Shown here: piece after piece, positions 17,375-25,021 of the stretch
How the letters are laid out: the number at the start of each line of letters is the position of its first letter
How positions within the stretch are numbered: position 1 is the first letter of the stretch
Assembly: GCA_002747395.1 (NCBI GenBank)
Contig: PDPE01000011.1
Location: 1-39,715, forward strand
DNA from: Pseudomonadota bacterium
GTDB taxonomy: Bacteria; Pseudomonadota; Gammaproteobacteria; Pseudomonadales; Oleiphilaceae
DNA: 39,715 nt
Direction of reading: 5' to 3'
Made by a program: the position numbers and the translations under genes
The notes under the pieces: generated by a model
What the model saw: the letters and a program-made list of their open reading frames with translations, nothing else
What the model was told of the DNA's origin: nothing
Databases searched by the model: none

Positions 17375-18382
17375 ATGGCTGAACAAATTCTGGTCCTGAG
17401 TGGACTTGGGGAGTCGGGAAAAAACAGTTTCACTTTTAGTGAACGTGTAGACTATCTGAAAAAATTTGGTGTTCATTCACAGGCGTTTTCGACTCTCCAG
17501 CCGGGTATGGATTATTTCGATATGCCAGGTATCGGATATATCGGCTACATGAAAAAGTGGGGCAAGGTATACGTATTGTCCGACCCGGTTTCAGATCCGG
17601 CCAACTTTGAACTGCTTCTGACCGAATTTCACAAGAAAAACCCGAATGCCGTGTTTATTCAGATCACCAAACCGGTTGTAGATATTTTACACAAACGCTT
17701 TAACTACTACGGAACCCAGTTCGGGTCAGAATCAAAAATTGACCTGACCAACTGGAACCTGAAAGGCAAGAAAAAACAGATTTTGCGCACAGCGCTGAAT
17801 CAATCTGTCAAATCAGGTATCGAAGTAAAAGAGCGATACAGTGATGACCATACTCGGGAAATATCAGAAGCCTGGATAAAAACCCGCAAATGCAAGAGCA
17901 ATGAGATCCGATTTCTTATTCGCCCAATGGTGATGAACTATAAAGAAAACGAACGCCACTTCTATGCGTATCAAAATGGCAAGGCGGTCGGCTTCATTTA
18001 CTTTGACCCAATCTATGAAAAAAACAAAATCGTAAGCTATGTACCCAATATTTCCCGGGCATGCGCCGAGTTCAAACAGGGCATATTTTACACTCTGATG
18101 TGTCATGCCATGGAAGTATTCAAGGAAGAAGGGATCCCCTATGTTGATTTGGGACTGATTCCCCTGTCTCTGTCCGATGAATGTGAACCCCAGGAATCCA
18201 GAGTATTCAAAAAAGTAATGAAAACTCTCTATGAAAAAGGAAACTTTCTCTATAATTTCAAAGGGTTGGAGTTCACCAAATCAAGATTCAGGGGGACTGT
18301 TGAAAAAACCTACTGCAGCCACAAAACGGCTCTGCCTGTTTTCGAATTTCTCAGTATGTTCAAGTTGACGAAGCTGATCTGA
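17375..18382 (+). CDS. Stand-alone DUF2156 / MprF C-terminal-like protein
   Basis: This 335-residue soluble protein resembles the LPG-synthase C-terminal (GNAT-fold) domain of MprF-type aminoacyl-phosphatidylglycerol synthases. Supporting segments are GIGYIGYMKKWGKVYVLSDP, NAVFIQITKPVVDIL, the block GTQFGSESKIDLTNWNLKGK, and VDLGLIPLSLSDE followed by FNYKGLE-like NFKGLEFTK. It lacks the multi-spanning flippase domain of full MprF. Possible roles are aminoacylation or acylation of a lipid, or of another substrate; none can be assigned. The ATG at 17375 has a strong ribosome-binding site (GAGGGGAG). It is a single gene, convergent with the AarF-like gene 51 bp away. Confidence 0.8.
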   Translation: MAEQILVLSGLGESGKNSFTFSERVDYLKKFGVHSQAFSTLQPGMDYFDMPGIGYIGYMKKWGKVYVLSDPVSDPANFELLLTEFHKKNPNAVFIQITKPVVDILHKRFNYYGTQFGSESKIDLTNWNLKGKKKQILRTALNQSVKSGIEVKERYSDDHTREISEAWIKTRKCKSNEIRFLIRPMVMNYKENERHFYAYQNGKAVGFIYFDPIYEKNKIVSYVPNISRACAEFKQGIFYTLMCHAMEVFKEEGIPYVDLGLIPLSLSDECEPQESRVFKKVMKTLYEKGNFLYNFKGLEFTKSRFRGTVEKTYCSHKTALPVFEFLSMFKLTKLI

Positions 18383-18433
18383 CACGACGAGAGTGGGCCG
18401 GTGCCGATCTGTGTTTGACTGAAAAATCCCGGA

Positions 18434-19822
18434 TCAACGGTCGATAAAGGTCAACAAAATCTCTTCACCGTTGAACTCCGCACCCAGAACGGAAATGAAG
18501 GTATAAACCCCGACGAGCTTTCTGTTTAAAAAAACGAACTCTTTGGGGGGGATTGTGAAATAACGACTAATCGCCGAAACTGCTGCACGCTTTGCAACAC
18601 GGCCAGGCAGATCGCTTTGCTTCCAGCGGTATTGGCCCTTGCTGTTCAATGCATATTCGGGCACATCCATTCGGGATGTGGCGAGCGGCTCGAGCACAGC
18701 CATGCATACTTTTCCAAACTCCTCAAGCACGGAAGCAGGCCAGTGCGCACGCATAAACTGTAACTCGACGCCTCCCTGGACAACACCAGCCAGATCCTGA
18801 TTATAGGATGCCTTGATCATATTGCGTACCGGCCCCAGAATCGCATCCGGATACTTCTGAACAGCCCCGAAGTCGAGCAACACGATTCTGTCAATTTCCC
18901 CCGGGCCGTGAGCCAACCGGATCCGGTAATTACCAAAGTTGGGATCGGTCTGTAACTCTTTCCAGTCGTAGATTTCTTTCAGGAACAACTCCAGTGAGGC
19001 TTGAGCCAGATGGTTTCGTCGCTCCAGGGACAATTCCTGGACTTCATCACTGGTAACCGGCACACCCGGTTCGTAACTGGTCGCCATAACGTGTGCAGTG
19101 CAGTACTCCTTGTACACCTCTGGAACGATAAAGCGGGCATCGCCTGCCAGCATTTCGCGAAAACGGCATGTTGTATCCGCCTCAAGACGATAGTTGACCT
19201 CACGGTGCATCATCTGCCTGACCTCTTCCAACCACTCGTCGAAGTCCGGGCCAAAAGAGGCCATTTTTGTCAGTTTTAACAGTTTTGCGACGGAATTCAA
19301 ATCTGAATCAACCGCCTCTGCAACTCCCGGGTATTGTATTTTCAGGCAAATCTGGCGGCCATTGGATTTTATCGTTGCCCGGTGTACCTGGCCCAGAGAA
19401 GCCGCTCCGACCGGCTCCTGTTCGATTTCGAGTCCTGTCAGCCTTTCATCCCCCAGCTCACGATGCAAGACCTCGTGAATAGCTGACCAGTCCAGAGAGA
19501 CGGTTTTGTCTTCCAGTGTATGAAGCGCTTCTGTTACCTCGACAGGAAGAAAGTGCTCCCCGTACAGCGCCATCATCTGACCAATTTTGACCACACTGCC
19601 CTTTAACTTGCCAAGCTCTTCAACCAGAAAAACGGCCTGTCTTGACAGCATTTCCTTACGCCTTTTTTTCCTCGCTTCCTTTCCCGAGAACATACCGAGA
19701 GCAGTATGGGTAGCCATACGCGTACCGGCAAACAGCCCCGCTTTTGTCAAACTGAGCCGACGCTCAAAACTGCCGGTTTTAATACGGGATACGGATTTAG
19801 ACCCGGTTGCTTTCGACTCCAT
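18434..19822 (-). CDS. AarF/ABC1/UbiB-family atypical kinase
   Basis: This 462-residue member of the ABC1/COQ8 atypical kinase family carries the family signatures. KxGQ appears as KIGQMMALYG, the Ala-rich loop as PVGAASLGQVHRA, the ATP-binding Lys as CLKIQYPG, the catalytic-loop equivalent as QTDPNFGNYRIR, and metal-binding DFG as LLDFGAVQKYP. There are no C-terminal membrane segments like those of E. coli UbiB, so it is probably a paralogue rather than UbiB itself. Family members act in ubiquinone biosynthesis or lipid homeostasis; the role here is unknown. It lies 72 bp after lipB on the same strand, in the place where lipA is found in Pseudomonas. Confidence 0.88.
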   Translation of the reverse strand: MESKATGSKSVSRIKTGSFERRLSLTKAGLFAGTRMATHTALGMFSGKEARKKRRKEMLSRQAVFLVEELGKLKGSVVKIGQMMALYGEHFLPVEVTEALHTLEDKTVSLDWSAIHEVLHRELGDERLTGLEIEQEPVGAASLGQVHRATIKSNGRQICLKIQYPGVAEAVDSDLNSVAKLLKLTKMASFGPDFDEWLEEVRQMMHREVNYRLEADTTCRFREMLAGDARFIVPEVYKEYCTAHVMATSYEPGVPVTSDEVQELSLERRNHLAQASLELFLKEIYDWKELQTDPNFGNYRIRLAHGPGEIDRIVLLDFGAVQKYPDAILGPVRNMIKASYNQDLAGVVQGGVELQFMRAHWPASVLEEFGKVCMAVLEPLATSRMDVPEYALNSKGQYRWKQSDLPGRVAKRAAVSAISRYFTIPPKEFVFLNRKLVGVYTFISVLGAEFNGEEILLTFIDR

Positions 19823-19894
19823 TGGAAAACTTTGTGTCCTTTTGGTTGCAAGTCAGCATGTTACAACGAGTGGGTTCCACCTGTTACGAAAAAG

Positions 19895-20614
19895 TTATTT
19901 ACCGGTGATAACGGGCAGCCCTGACTCTCCATGTGAAGAACTATACCCCATAATGCCGACAAATTGCTTTAGCAATTCATTCGAGACAGAGTTGAAATCA
20001 ATGTCGGGAACAAAATCTTCGAGTTTTACCATTTCCAGGCCCTGATAACCACAGGGATTAATTCGCTGGAAAGGCGACAGGTCTCCAATTATATTCAGCG
20101 ACAAACCGTGATAAGACTTGCCTCGAGTCACCCTCAGCCCCAAAGAAGCAATTTTCTTTTCGCCAACGTAGACTCCGGGAGCATCTGCCCTCGCCGCTGC
20201 ACTGACACCAAAACTCGCAAGGGTTTTTACCACTACATTTTCAATCGCCGAGACCAGTGCTCGCGCCCCGTTTTTTTGACGAGCCAGATCAACAAGCACA
20301 TAACCGACCAGTTGGCCAGGCCCGTGATAGGTGACTTGCCCCCCTCTATCCACCTGAACGACAGGTATATCACCCGGAAAAAGAACATGCTCGGGTTTTC
20401 CGGCCTGCCCCTGGGTGAATACAGGTTGATGCTGCAACAGCCACAGTTCATCTGCTGTCGTATCAGTGCGATCTTTGGTAAAGGCCTGCATGGCCCGCCA
20501 CACCGGCGTATAAGGCATTTCTTCAAAGCGCCTTACAACAAGCAAATCCTGCCAGGAAAAACCTGCCGGGCCTGAGGGAGATGAACGGGAATCATCCGCC
20601 GAACGTGATGTCAT
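19895..20614 (-). CDS. lipB: Octanoyl-[ACP]:protein N-octanoyltransferase LipB
   Basis: LipB moves the octanoyl group from acyl carrier protein to lipoyl domains, the first step of lipoate synthesis. Its 239 residues show [16 protein letters not shown], the [10 protein letters not shown] block with the catalytic Lys, and [13 protein letters not shown] with catalytic Cys188. The start ATG overlaps the end of ybeD by 4 bp (ATGA), so translation is coupled. The next enzyme, lipA, does not follow. An AarF-like gene takes its place. Confidence 0.97.
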   Translation of the reverse strand: MTSRSADDSRSSPSGPAGFSWQDLLVVRRFEEMPYTPVWRAMQAFTKDRTDTTADELWLLQHQPVFTQGQAGKPEHVLFPGDIPVVQVDRGGQVTYHGPGQLVGYVLVDLARQKNGARALVSAIENVVVKTLASFGVSAAARADAPGVYVGEKKIASLGLRVTRGKSYHGLSLNIIGDLSPFQRINPCGYQGLEMVKLEDFVPDIDFNSVSNELLKQFVGIMGYSSSHGESGLPVITGK

Positions 20615-20895
20615 AGCACCATATGCACCCGACCACTGGCTTTCAGGTCTTCAAATATGTTTTTAAGCTGGGTTTCACCGGTTGCAACAATTTTTAAACG
20701 AACGGAAAGATACTTGCCGTTCTTACTGGCATTTATGTCAATTTTATCGATATCCAGGTCTTCTGCGTGCACCTTCACCGCCCGGATAACGAAGTCTTTG
20801 AAATCCGGGGCACCATCACCGATCACCTTGATCGGGTAATCATCACAGGGAAATTCTATTTTGGGTGGTTCTTGTTGCGACGAATGCTGCGACAT
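20611..20895 (-). CDS. ybeD: YbeD-family (DUF493) small regulatory protein
   Basis: This 94-residue protein of the UPF0250/DUF493 family has an ACT-like fold in known members. Visible family features are [18 protein letters not shown] near the N-terminus, [12 protein letters not shown], and the C-terminal ASGRVHMVL. It sits between dacA and lipB, as in E. coli and Pseudomonas, and overlaps lipB by 4 bp. The biochemical role is not established. Confidence 0.95.
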   Translation of the reverse strand: MSQHSSQQEPPKIEFPCDDYPIKVIGDGAPDFKDFVIRAVKVHAEDLDIDKIDINASKNGKYLSVRLKIVATGETQLKNIFEDLKASGRVHMVL

Positions 20896-21014
20896 AGCTT
20901 ATCAGTTCCACGTCAGGTTCAATGTTAACCGCGAATTATACTCCGCCCTGAAGAGACGGGCCTGCCCGGGCATTTCAGTCAAAATAATGCTCGGACAAGG
21001 TACTCGCAATTTCA

Positions 21015-22340
21015 TCAGGAAGCGGCAAACAGTTGAACAAAAAACAGTTTGATCATATCCCAAAGGCGCTTGAAAAAGCCGGCTTCCTCAACCGGCTCCA
21101 ATGCCAGCAGTGGTTCTTCAACCAGCACATCCTGACCCAGCCGGATTTTCAGGGAGCCCAACACATCGCCTGTATTCACAGGCGCTTTGATAACAGTATC
21201 GATATCCCAGGCAGTTTCCAGGCTTTCTTTCTGGCCTTTATAAATGGTTAAAAAGACATCATTCGCCAAACCCAGCTTCACTTGCTCGGCGACCCCGCCC
21301 CAGACTTTCCCGGTCTTCAATTCTTCACCGGATTGATAAGGGTTGATACTTTCGTAATAACGAAACCCGTAGTTTAACAGTTTTTGCGTCTCCCTTGCGC
21401 GAGCGGCTTCACTATCCGTGCCCATTACAACACTGATCAAACGCATGTTATCCCGAAGGGCAGACGCTACCAGACAAAATCCGGCTGCACTGGTATGGCC
21501 GGTTTTGAGCCCGTCTACGGACTTGTCTCGCCATAAAAGACGGTTTCTGTTTGGTTGCCTGATTTTGTTATAGGTGAAATACTTTTCCTTGTATAAGGAA
21601 TAGTGATCAGGAAAATCGAAGATGATAGCTTTGGCCAGGAGCGCCATATCCAGTGCGGATGAATAATGCTCCTCCGAAGGAAGGCCGGTTGCATTACGAA
21701 AACTGGAGTTGTCCATATGGAGCAGTTTGGCATGCTGGTTCATAATGTCTGCAAATGCATCCTCGCTGCCTGCAATATGTTCAGCCACTGCTATGCTGGC
21801 ATCATTTCCGCTTTGAATAATGATGCCACGCAACAAATCCTGAAGCGATACGCGCGTACCTTCCTTGATAAACATTTTCGAGCCGCCGGTCTTCCAGGCA
21901 TTGACACTGATCAGAACCTGATCATCCATTGATATATTTCCACGCTCGGCTTCATATTCAACGATATAGGAGGTCATCATTTTGGTCAGGCTTGCCGGAG
22001 GCAATCTGGCATCGGCATTATTCTCGACAATGACTTCCCCGCTCGATGCGTCCATCAAAACATAAGACTTTGCATTGATTTGGGGAGGAGCAGGGATCAA
22101 AGCCGGATTATTCGCCATCGCAACGGCCGGGAATAAAACGAGAAATGACGAAAGAATCAGGAACAATGAAGGCACCTGGAACAATGAAGGCATCTGGAAC
22201 AATGAAGGCGTCTGAAACAATGAGAGTATAGACAGTCTGTCATCGTTACGAGACTGTTCAGGCCGGGGCGGGGTGGGAGCGCAGGTGATTTCCATAGAAA
22301 AACGTTCGGTTTCCATAAATGAGTTTGGTTTTATCAACAT
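21015..22340 (-). CDS. dacA: D-alanyl-D-alanine carboxypeptidase (PBP5/6 type)
   Basis: This periplasmic, membrane-anchored DD-carboxypeptidase trims peptidoglycan pentapeptides. Its 441 residues include the active-site SxxK (ASLTKMM, Ser117/Lys120), SxN as IIQSGNDAS, and KTG in DGLKTGHTSAAG. A PBP5-type C-terminal domain and a terminal amphipathic helix (FFKRLWDMIKLFFVQLF) anchor it. The N-terminus is unusually long. The signal peptide cleaves near PAVAMA and is preceded by three PSLFQ-type hexapeptide repeats made by an 18-bp tandem repeat. The ATG at 22340 lacks a strong ribosome-binding site; ATGs at 22316 and 22295 are alternatives. In Pseudomonas rlpA sits between this gene and mltB, but here the 219-bp gap is empty. 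Confidence 0.96.
   Translation of the reverse strand: MLIKPNSFMETERFSMEITCAPTPPRPEQSRNDDRLSILSLFQTPSLFQMPSLFQVPSLFLILSSFLVLFPAVAMANNPALIPAPPQINAKSYVLMDASSGEVIVENNADARLPPASLTKMMTSYIVEYEAERGNISMDDQVLISVNAWKTGGSKMFIKEGTRVSLQDLLRGIIIQSGNDASIAVAEHIAGSEDAFADIMNQHAKLLHMDNSSFRNATGLPSEEHYSSALDMALLAKAIIFDFPDHYSLYKEKYFTYNKIRQPNRNRLLWRDKSVDGLKTGHTSAAGFCLVASALRDNMRLISVVMGTDSEAARARETQKLLNYGFRYYESINPYQSGEELKTGKVWGGVAEQVKLGLANDVFLTIYKGQKESLETAWDIDTVIKAPVNTGDVLGSLKIRLGQDVLVEEPLLALEPVEEAGFFKRLWDMIKLFFVQLFAAS
22161..22214 (-). repeat. Tandem repeat, 18-bp unit x3, in the dacA signal region
   Basis: Three 18-bp units (22161-22178, 22179-22196, 22197-22214) differ at one or two bases each, with a decayed fourth at 22215. 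On the minus strand they encode PSLFQ followed by Val, Met or Thr, lengthening the hydrophobic region of the export signal in frame. Confidence 0.92.
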
Positions 22341-22550
22341 GATTGACAGGGATTGGTATTATCCCGGTTGATCAAGGACATCCACATCCAGCGCAGCGAT
22401 CTGACCTGACAATCCGGCATAAAAACAGCCAATAACTGTCAGGTAACACTGACAAAACGCCATACTGATTGTGATGGACTGCAGATACTACATGATTCGG
22501 CAAAAACAGTCACCGTTTTAACACACCAAAGACCACGCACATCGCCAGGG

Positions 22551-22586
22551 CAGTTCTTGTTACGGTTCTTGTGACAGTTTTTGTGA
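22551..22586 (-). repeat. Tandem repeat, 12-bp unit x3, at the mltB 3' end
   Basis: Units at 22551-22562, 22563-22574 and 22575-22586 follow the pattern CRGTTYTTGTKA. They straddle the mltB stop codon (22560) and encode the terminal residues SQKLSQEP. The repeat has probably lengthened the C-terminus without effect on the catalytic domain. Confidence 0.85.
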
Positions 22587-23603
22587 CAATTGATAGACGG
22601 CCAACGCGTACATTTCACTATGATTGTATCGGGTAATCACGTAGAAGTTATGCAGGCCTACCCAAAACTCATCCCCGGACTTTCCGACCAGCTTCATCAG
22701 TCTTGCAGGCTCTTTCGAGTCAAGCTTGCTACTAACCTGAACACCGTGTTTACGCATATCTGCCACTTTATGCCGGGGTTTCAGCTTCTTGTGCAGTAAT
22801 TTGGTGAATTGTTGGCCTGTTACCCTGGCCGCCTCGGCAATGGGTGCTCCTTTTTTCCATTTGTGTTGTCGAAAATAATTGGCAACACTCCCGATGGCAT
22901 CCACGGGATTGTCCAGAATATCCACGACACCATCACCATCGAAGTCGATGGCGTAGTGTCGATAACTACTCGGTATGAACTGGCCATACCCCATAGCACC
23001 GGCATAGGAGCCTTTCAGTGCGGCAGGATCAAAGCCCTGCTCGCGCACCAACAGAAAATAGTGTTCCAACTCCGAGGTGAAAAATTTGCTTCTTGGCGGA
23101 TAATCAAAAGCCAAAGTCGAGAGAGCATCCAGCACCCGGTAACTTCCCCTGTTTTTTCCATAGCGGGTTTCCACGCCAATAATTGCGGCAACAATTTCGC
23201 GTGGAACACCGGTTTCCCTTTCTGCTCTGTCGAACGTCTTTTTGTACTTTTTCAGAAATTCCTTTCCGAGTTTTATCCGGTTATCGGTCAAAAATATTTT
23301 CTGGTAGTCTTTCCATTCCAACACTTTTTCTGCCGGCCTTCTCATCGCTTCCAGAATACTCTCTTTTGTCTCTGCCCGAGCCAGGTAATCTGACAGCCAC
23401 TTTTCATCAAACGCATGTATTTTCACCAGCCTGTCGACAAATTTCTGCTTTGCCGACTGATTCGCATAACCGGTCTGGAAAGAGAGGGTCAGCACGAGAA
23501 ACAGAGCCAGGAACGAAAAAGAAGACCCGGGTAACACCCCGGATAATGGTGAAATTCCGGATGGCAGTGAAACCGACGATCGAGAACGCACAACTCGCTT
23601 CAT
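22560..23603 (-). CDS. mltB: Lytic murein transglycosylase B
   Basis: This 347-residue family-3 lytic transglycosylase cleaves the glycan strand to 1,6-anhydroMurNAc ends. The N-terminal hydrophobic segment (about 25-46, ending GYANQS) is a signal peptide. There is no lipobox Cys at its end, so it appears soluble-periplasmic, like SltB1, rather than a lipoprotein. Catalytic Glu145 sits in IIGVETRYGKNRG. Other family blocks are AGAMGYGQFIPSSYRHYA and the EF-hand-like DFDGDGVVDI. The ATG at 23603 follows GAGGGA. It lies downstream of mrdB in the shape-gene cluster with a 189-bp AT-rich gap. The last residues derive from a 12-bp tandem repeat. Confidence 0.95.
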   Translation of the reverse strand: MKRVVRSRSSVSLPSGISPLSGVLPGSSFSFLALFLVLTLSFQTGYANQSAKQKFVDRLVKIHAFDEKWLSDYLARAETKESILEAMRRPAEKVLEWKDYQKIFLTDNRIKLGKEFLKKYKKTFDRAERETGVPREIVAAIIGVETRYGKNRGSYRVLDALSTLAFDYPPRSKFFTSELEHYFLLVREQGFDPAALKGSYAGAMGYGQFIPSSYRHYAIDFDGDGVVDILDNPVDAIGSVANYFRQHKWKKGAPIAEAARVTGQQFTKLLHKKLKPRHKVADMRKHGVQVSSKLDSKEPARLMKLVGKSGDEFWVGLHNFYVITRYNHSEMYALAVYQLSQKLSQEP

Positions 23604-23705
23604 AAATCCCTCTTTGTTGAAAATGTTATATTTACTATTTTCTTACAACCAAAAATAATTAAAACTGAAGATTATTATAACCATGTATAAAAAGAACCCT
23701 AAGCC

Positions 23706-23732
23706 ATTAAAACTATTAAAACTATTAAAACT
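23706..23732 (+). repeat. Tandem repeat, 9-bp unit x3, between mrdB and mltB
   Basis: Three perfect copies of ATTAAAACT lie at 23706-23714, 23715-23723 and 23724-23732. They are in the AT-rich 189-bp gap downstream of mrdB and upstream of mltB. The perfect identity suggests recent origin. It may alter spacing within the mltB leader. Confidence 0.9.
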
Positions 23733-23792
23733 ATGCCTGTTATATATTCAGGTGAGTTCGTTTTATGTACATGTTCAGATATGTCTGTAACG

Positions 23793-24941
23793 CTAGGTAG
23801 TGATCATTTTCCTGTGTGTACTTATCGACATAAGCACTCCAAAGGCCGCCATCAGGGTGACAATGGATGTCCCCCCGTAACTTACCAAAGGTAGAGGTAC
23901 TCCGACAACAGGCAGTATGCCACTAACCATACCAATATTGACAAACACATACACGAAAAAAGTCAAAATCAGGCTGCCAGCGAGCAAGCGACCAAACGAG
24001 TCCTGGGCAGAGTACGCAATGACCAGGCCACGAGCAATAATAAGCAGGTAAAGCAAAAGCAACAGCATCACACCGACAAAGCCAAATTCTTCGGCAAGCA
24101 CAGCGATGATGAAGTCTGTGTGGCTTTCCGGCAAAAAATCCAGCTGGGACTGGGTTCCTTGCAACCACCCTTTCCCGTACATCCCCCCGGAGCCGATCGC
24201 CGTCTTGGACTGGATAATATTCCAGCCAGATCCCAACGGATCACTTTCCGGGTCAAAAAACGTCAGCACCCTTTGCTTTTGGTAGTCCATCATAAAACCG
24301 AACCAGAGCAGTGGTGCCGCCGCTGTAACCGTGGCAGCAAAACCCAGGATATAACGCCAGCTGATTCCGGAAAAAAACAAAACGAACACACCCGAGGCCA
24401 GAATAAGTATGGAAGTACCCAGATCCGGCTGTTTTGCGATCAGGGCAACCGGAATAAGCACCAACAATAACGATACAAATACATGCTTGAAATGAGGTGG
24501 CAGGTAGCGACCGGAAAGATACCAGGCAACCATCAACGGCACGGCCAGTTTCATAAATTCAGATGGCTGAAACCGCGGCAAACCCGGCAGTTTAAGCCAG
24601 CGTTGGGCGCCCTTTGCACCTATTCCGGTTATCAATACCGCAATCAGGGCAACCAGGCCTATCAGGTAAAGCCAGGGTGCCCAGCGCTTGTAGACAGAAG
24701 GATCCAGTTGGGCAAACACCATCATCACAAAAAATGCCAGAACAAACCTGATAGCCTGCCTCTGTACATCGGCAATACTCTGGCCACTGCCACTATAGAG
24801 AATAACCAGGCCAACACCTGAAAGCAGCAGCAGCAGCAAGAGCAAAATCGGGTCGACATGCAGCTTGCTCCATAGCCCGCTCTTCGCGGCCAGATGGCTT
24901 GAACTGCCCGGCAACTGCCTTACAAAATCCTGTCCTGACAA
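23793..24941 (-). CDS. mrdB: Rod-shape SEDS glycosyltransferase RodA
   Basis: This SEDS-family peptidoglycan polymerase partners PBP2 in the elongasome. Its 382 residues form about ten membrane segments. Family blocks are PGLPRFQPSEFMKLAVPL, KQPDLGTSILILASG, GSGMYGKG-like GSGGMYGKGWLQGTQSQ, and LDFLPESHTDFI, with VGVPLPLVSYGGTS near the end. The first membrane segment contains a run of eight leucines, encoded on the plus strand by a CAG-rich stretch. No ATG is available before the first membrane segment. A TTG at 24941, preceded by AAGG, is the likely start. It follows mrdA by 80 bp. Confidence 0.96.
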   Translation of the reverse strand: MSGQDFVRQLPGSSSHLAAKSGLWSKLHVDPILLLLLLLLSGVGLVILYSGSGQSIADVQRQAIRFVLAFFVMMVFAQLDPSVYKRWAPWLYLIGLVALIAVLITGIGAKGAQRWLKLPGLPRFQPSEFMKLAVPLMVAWYLSGRYLPPHFKHVFVSLLLVLIPVALIAKQPDLGTSILILASGVFVLFFSGISWRYILGFAATVTAAAPLLWFGFMMDYQKQRVLTFFDPESDPLGSGWNIIQSKTAIGSGGMYGKGWLQGTQSQLDFLPESHTDFIIAVLAEEFGFVGVMLLLLLYLLIIARGLVIAYSAQDSFGRLLAGSLILTFFVYVFVNIGMVSGILPVVGVPLPLVSYGGTSIVTLMAAFGVLMSISTHRKMITT

Positions 24942-25021
24942 AATAAAAAACCTTGATATCAGTTTGTATTCAATTCATGTTGCCGGCGAGAGGTAAACCC
25001 GGATTACCGGCATTTTCCCTG

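Noticed and set aside
22161..22232. Possible CRISPR-like array
   Set aside because: The 18-bp units are directly adjacent without spacers and are read in frame within dacA, so this is a tandem repeat.
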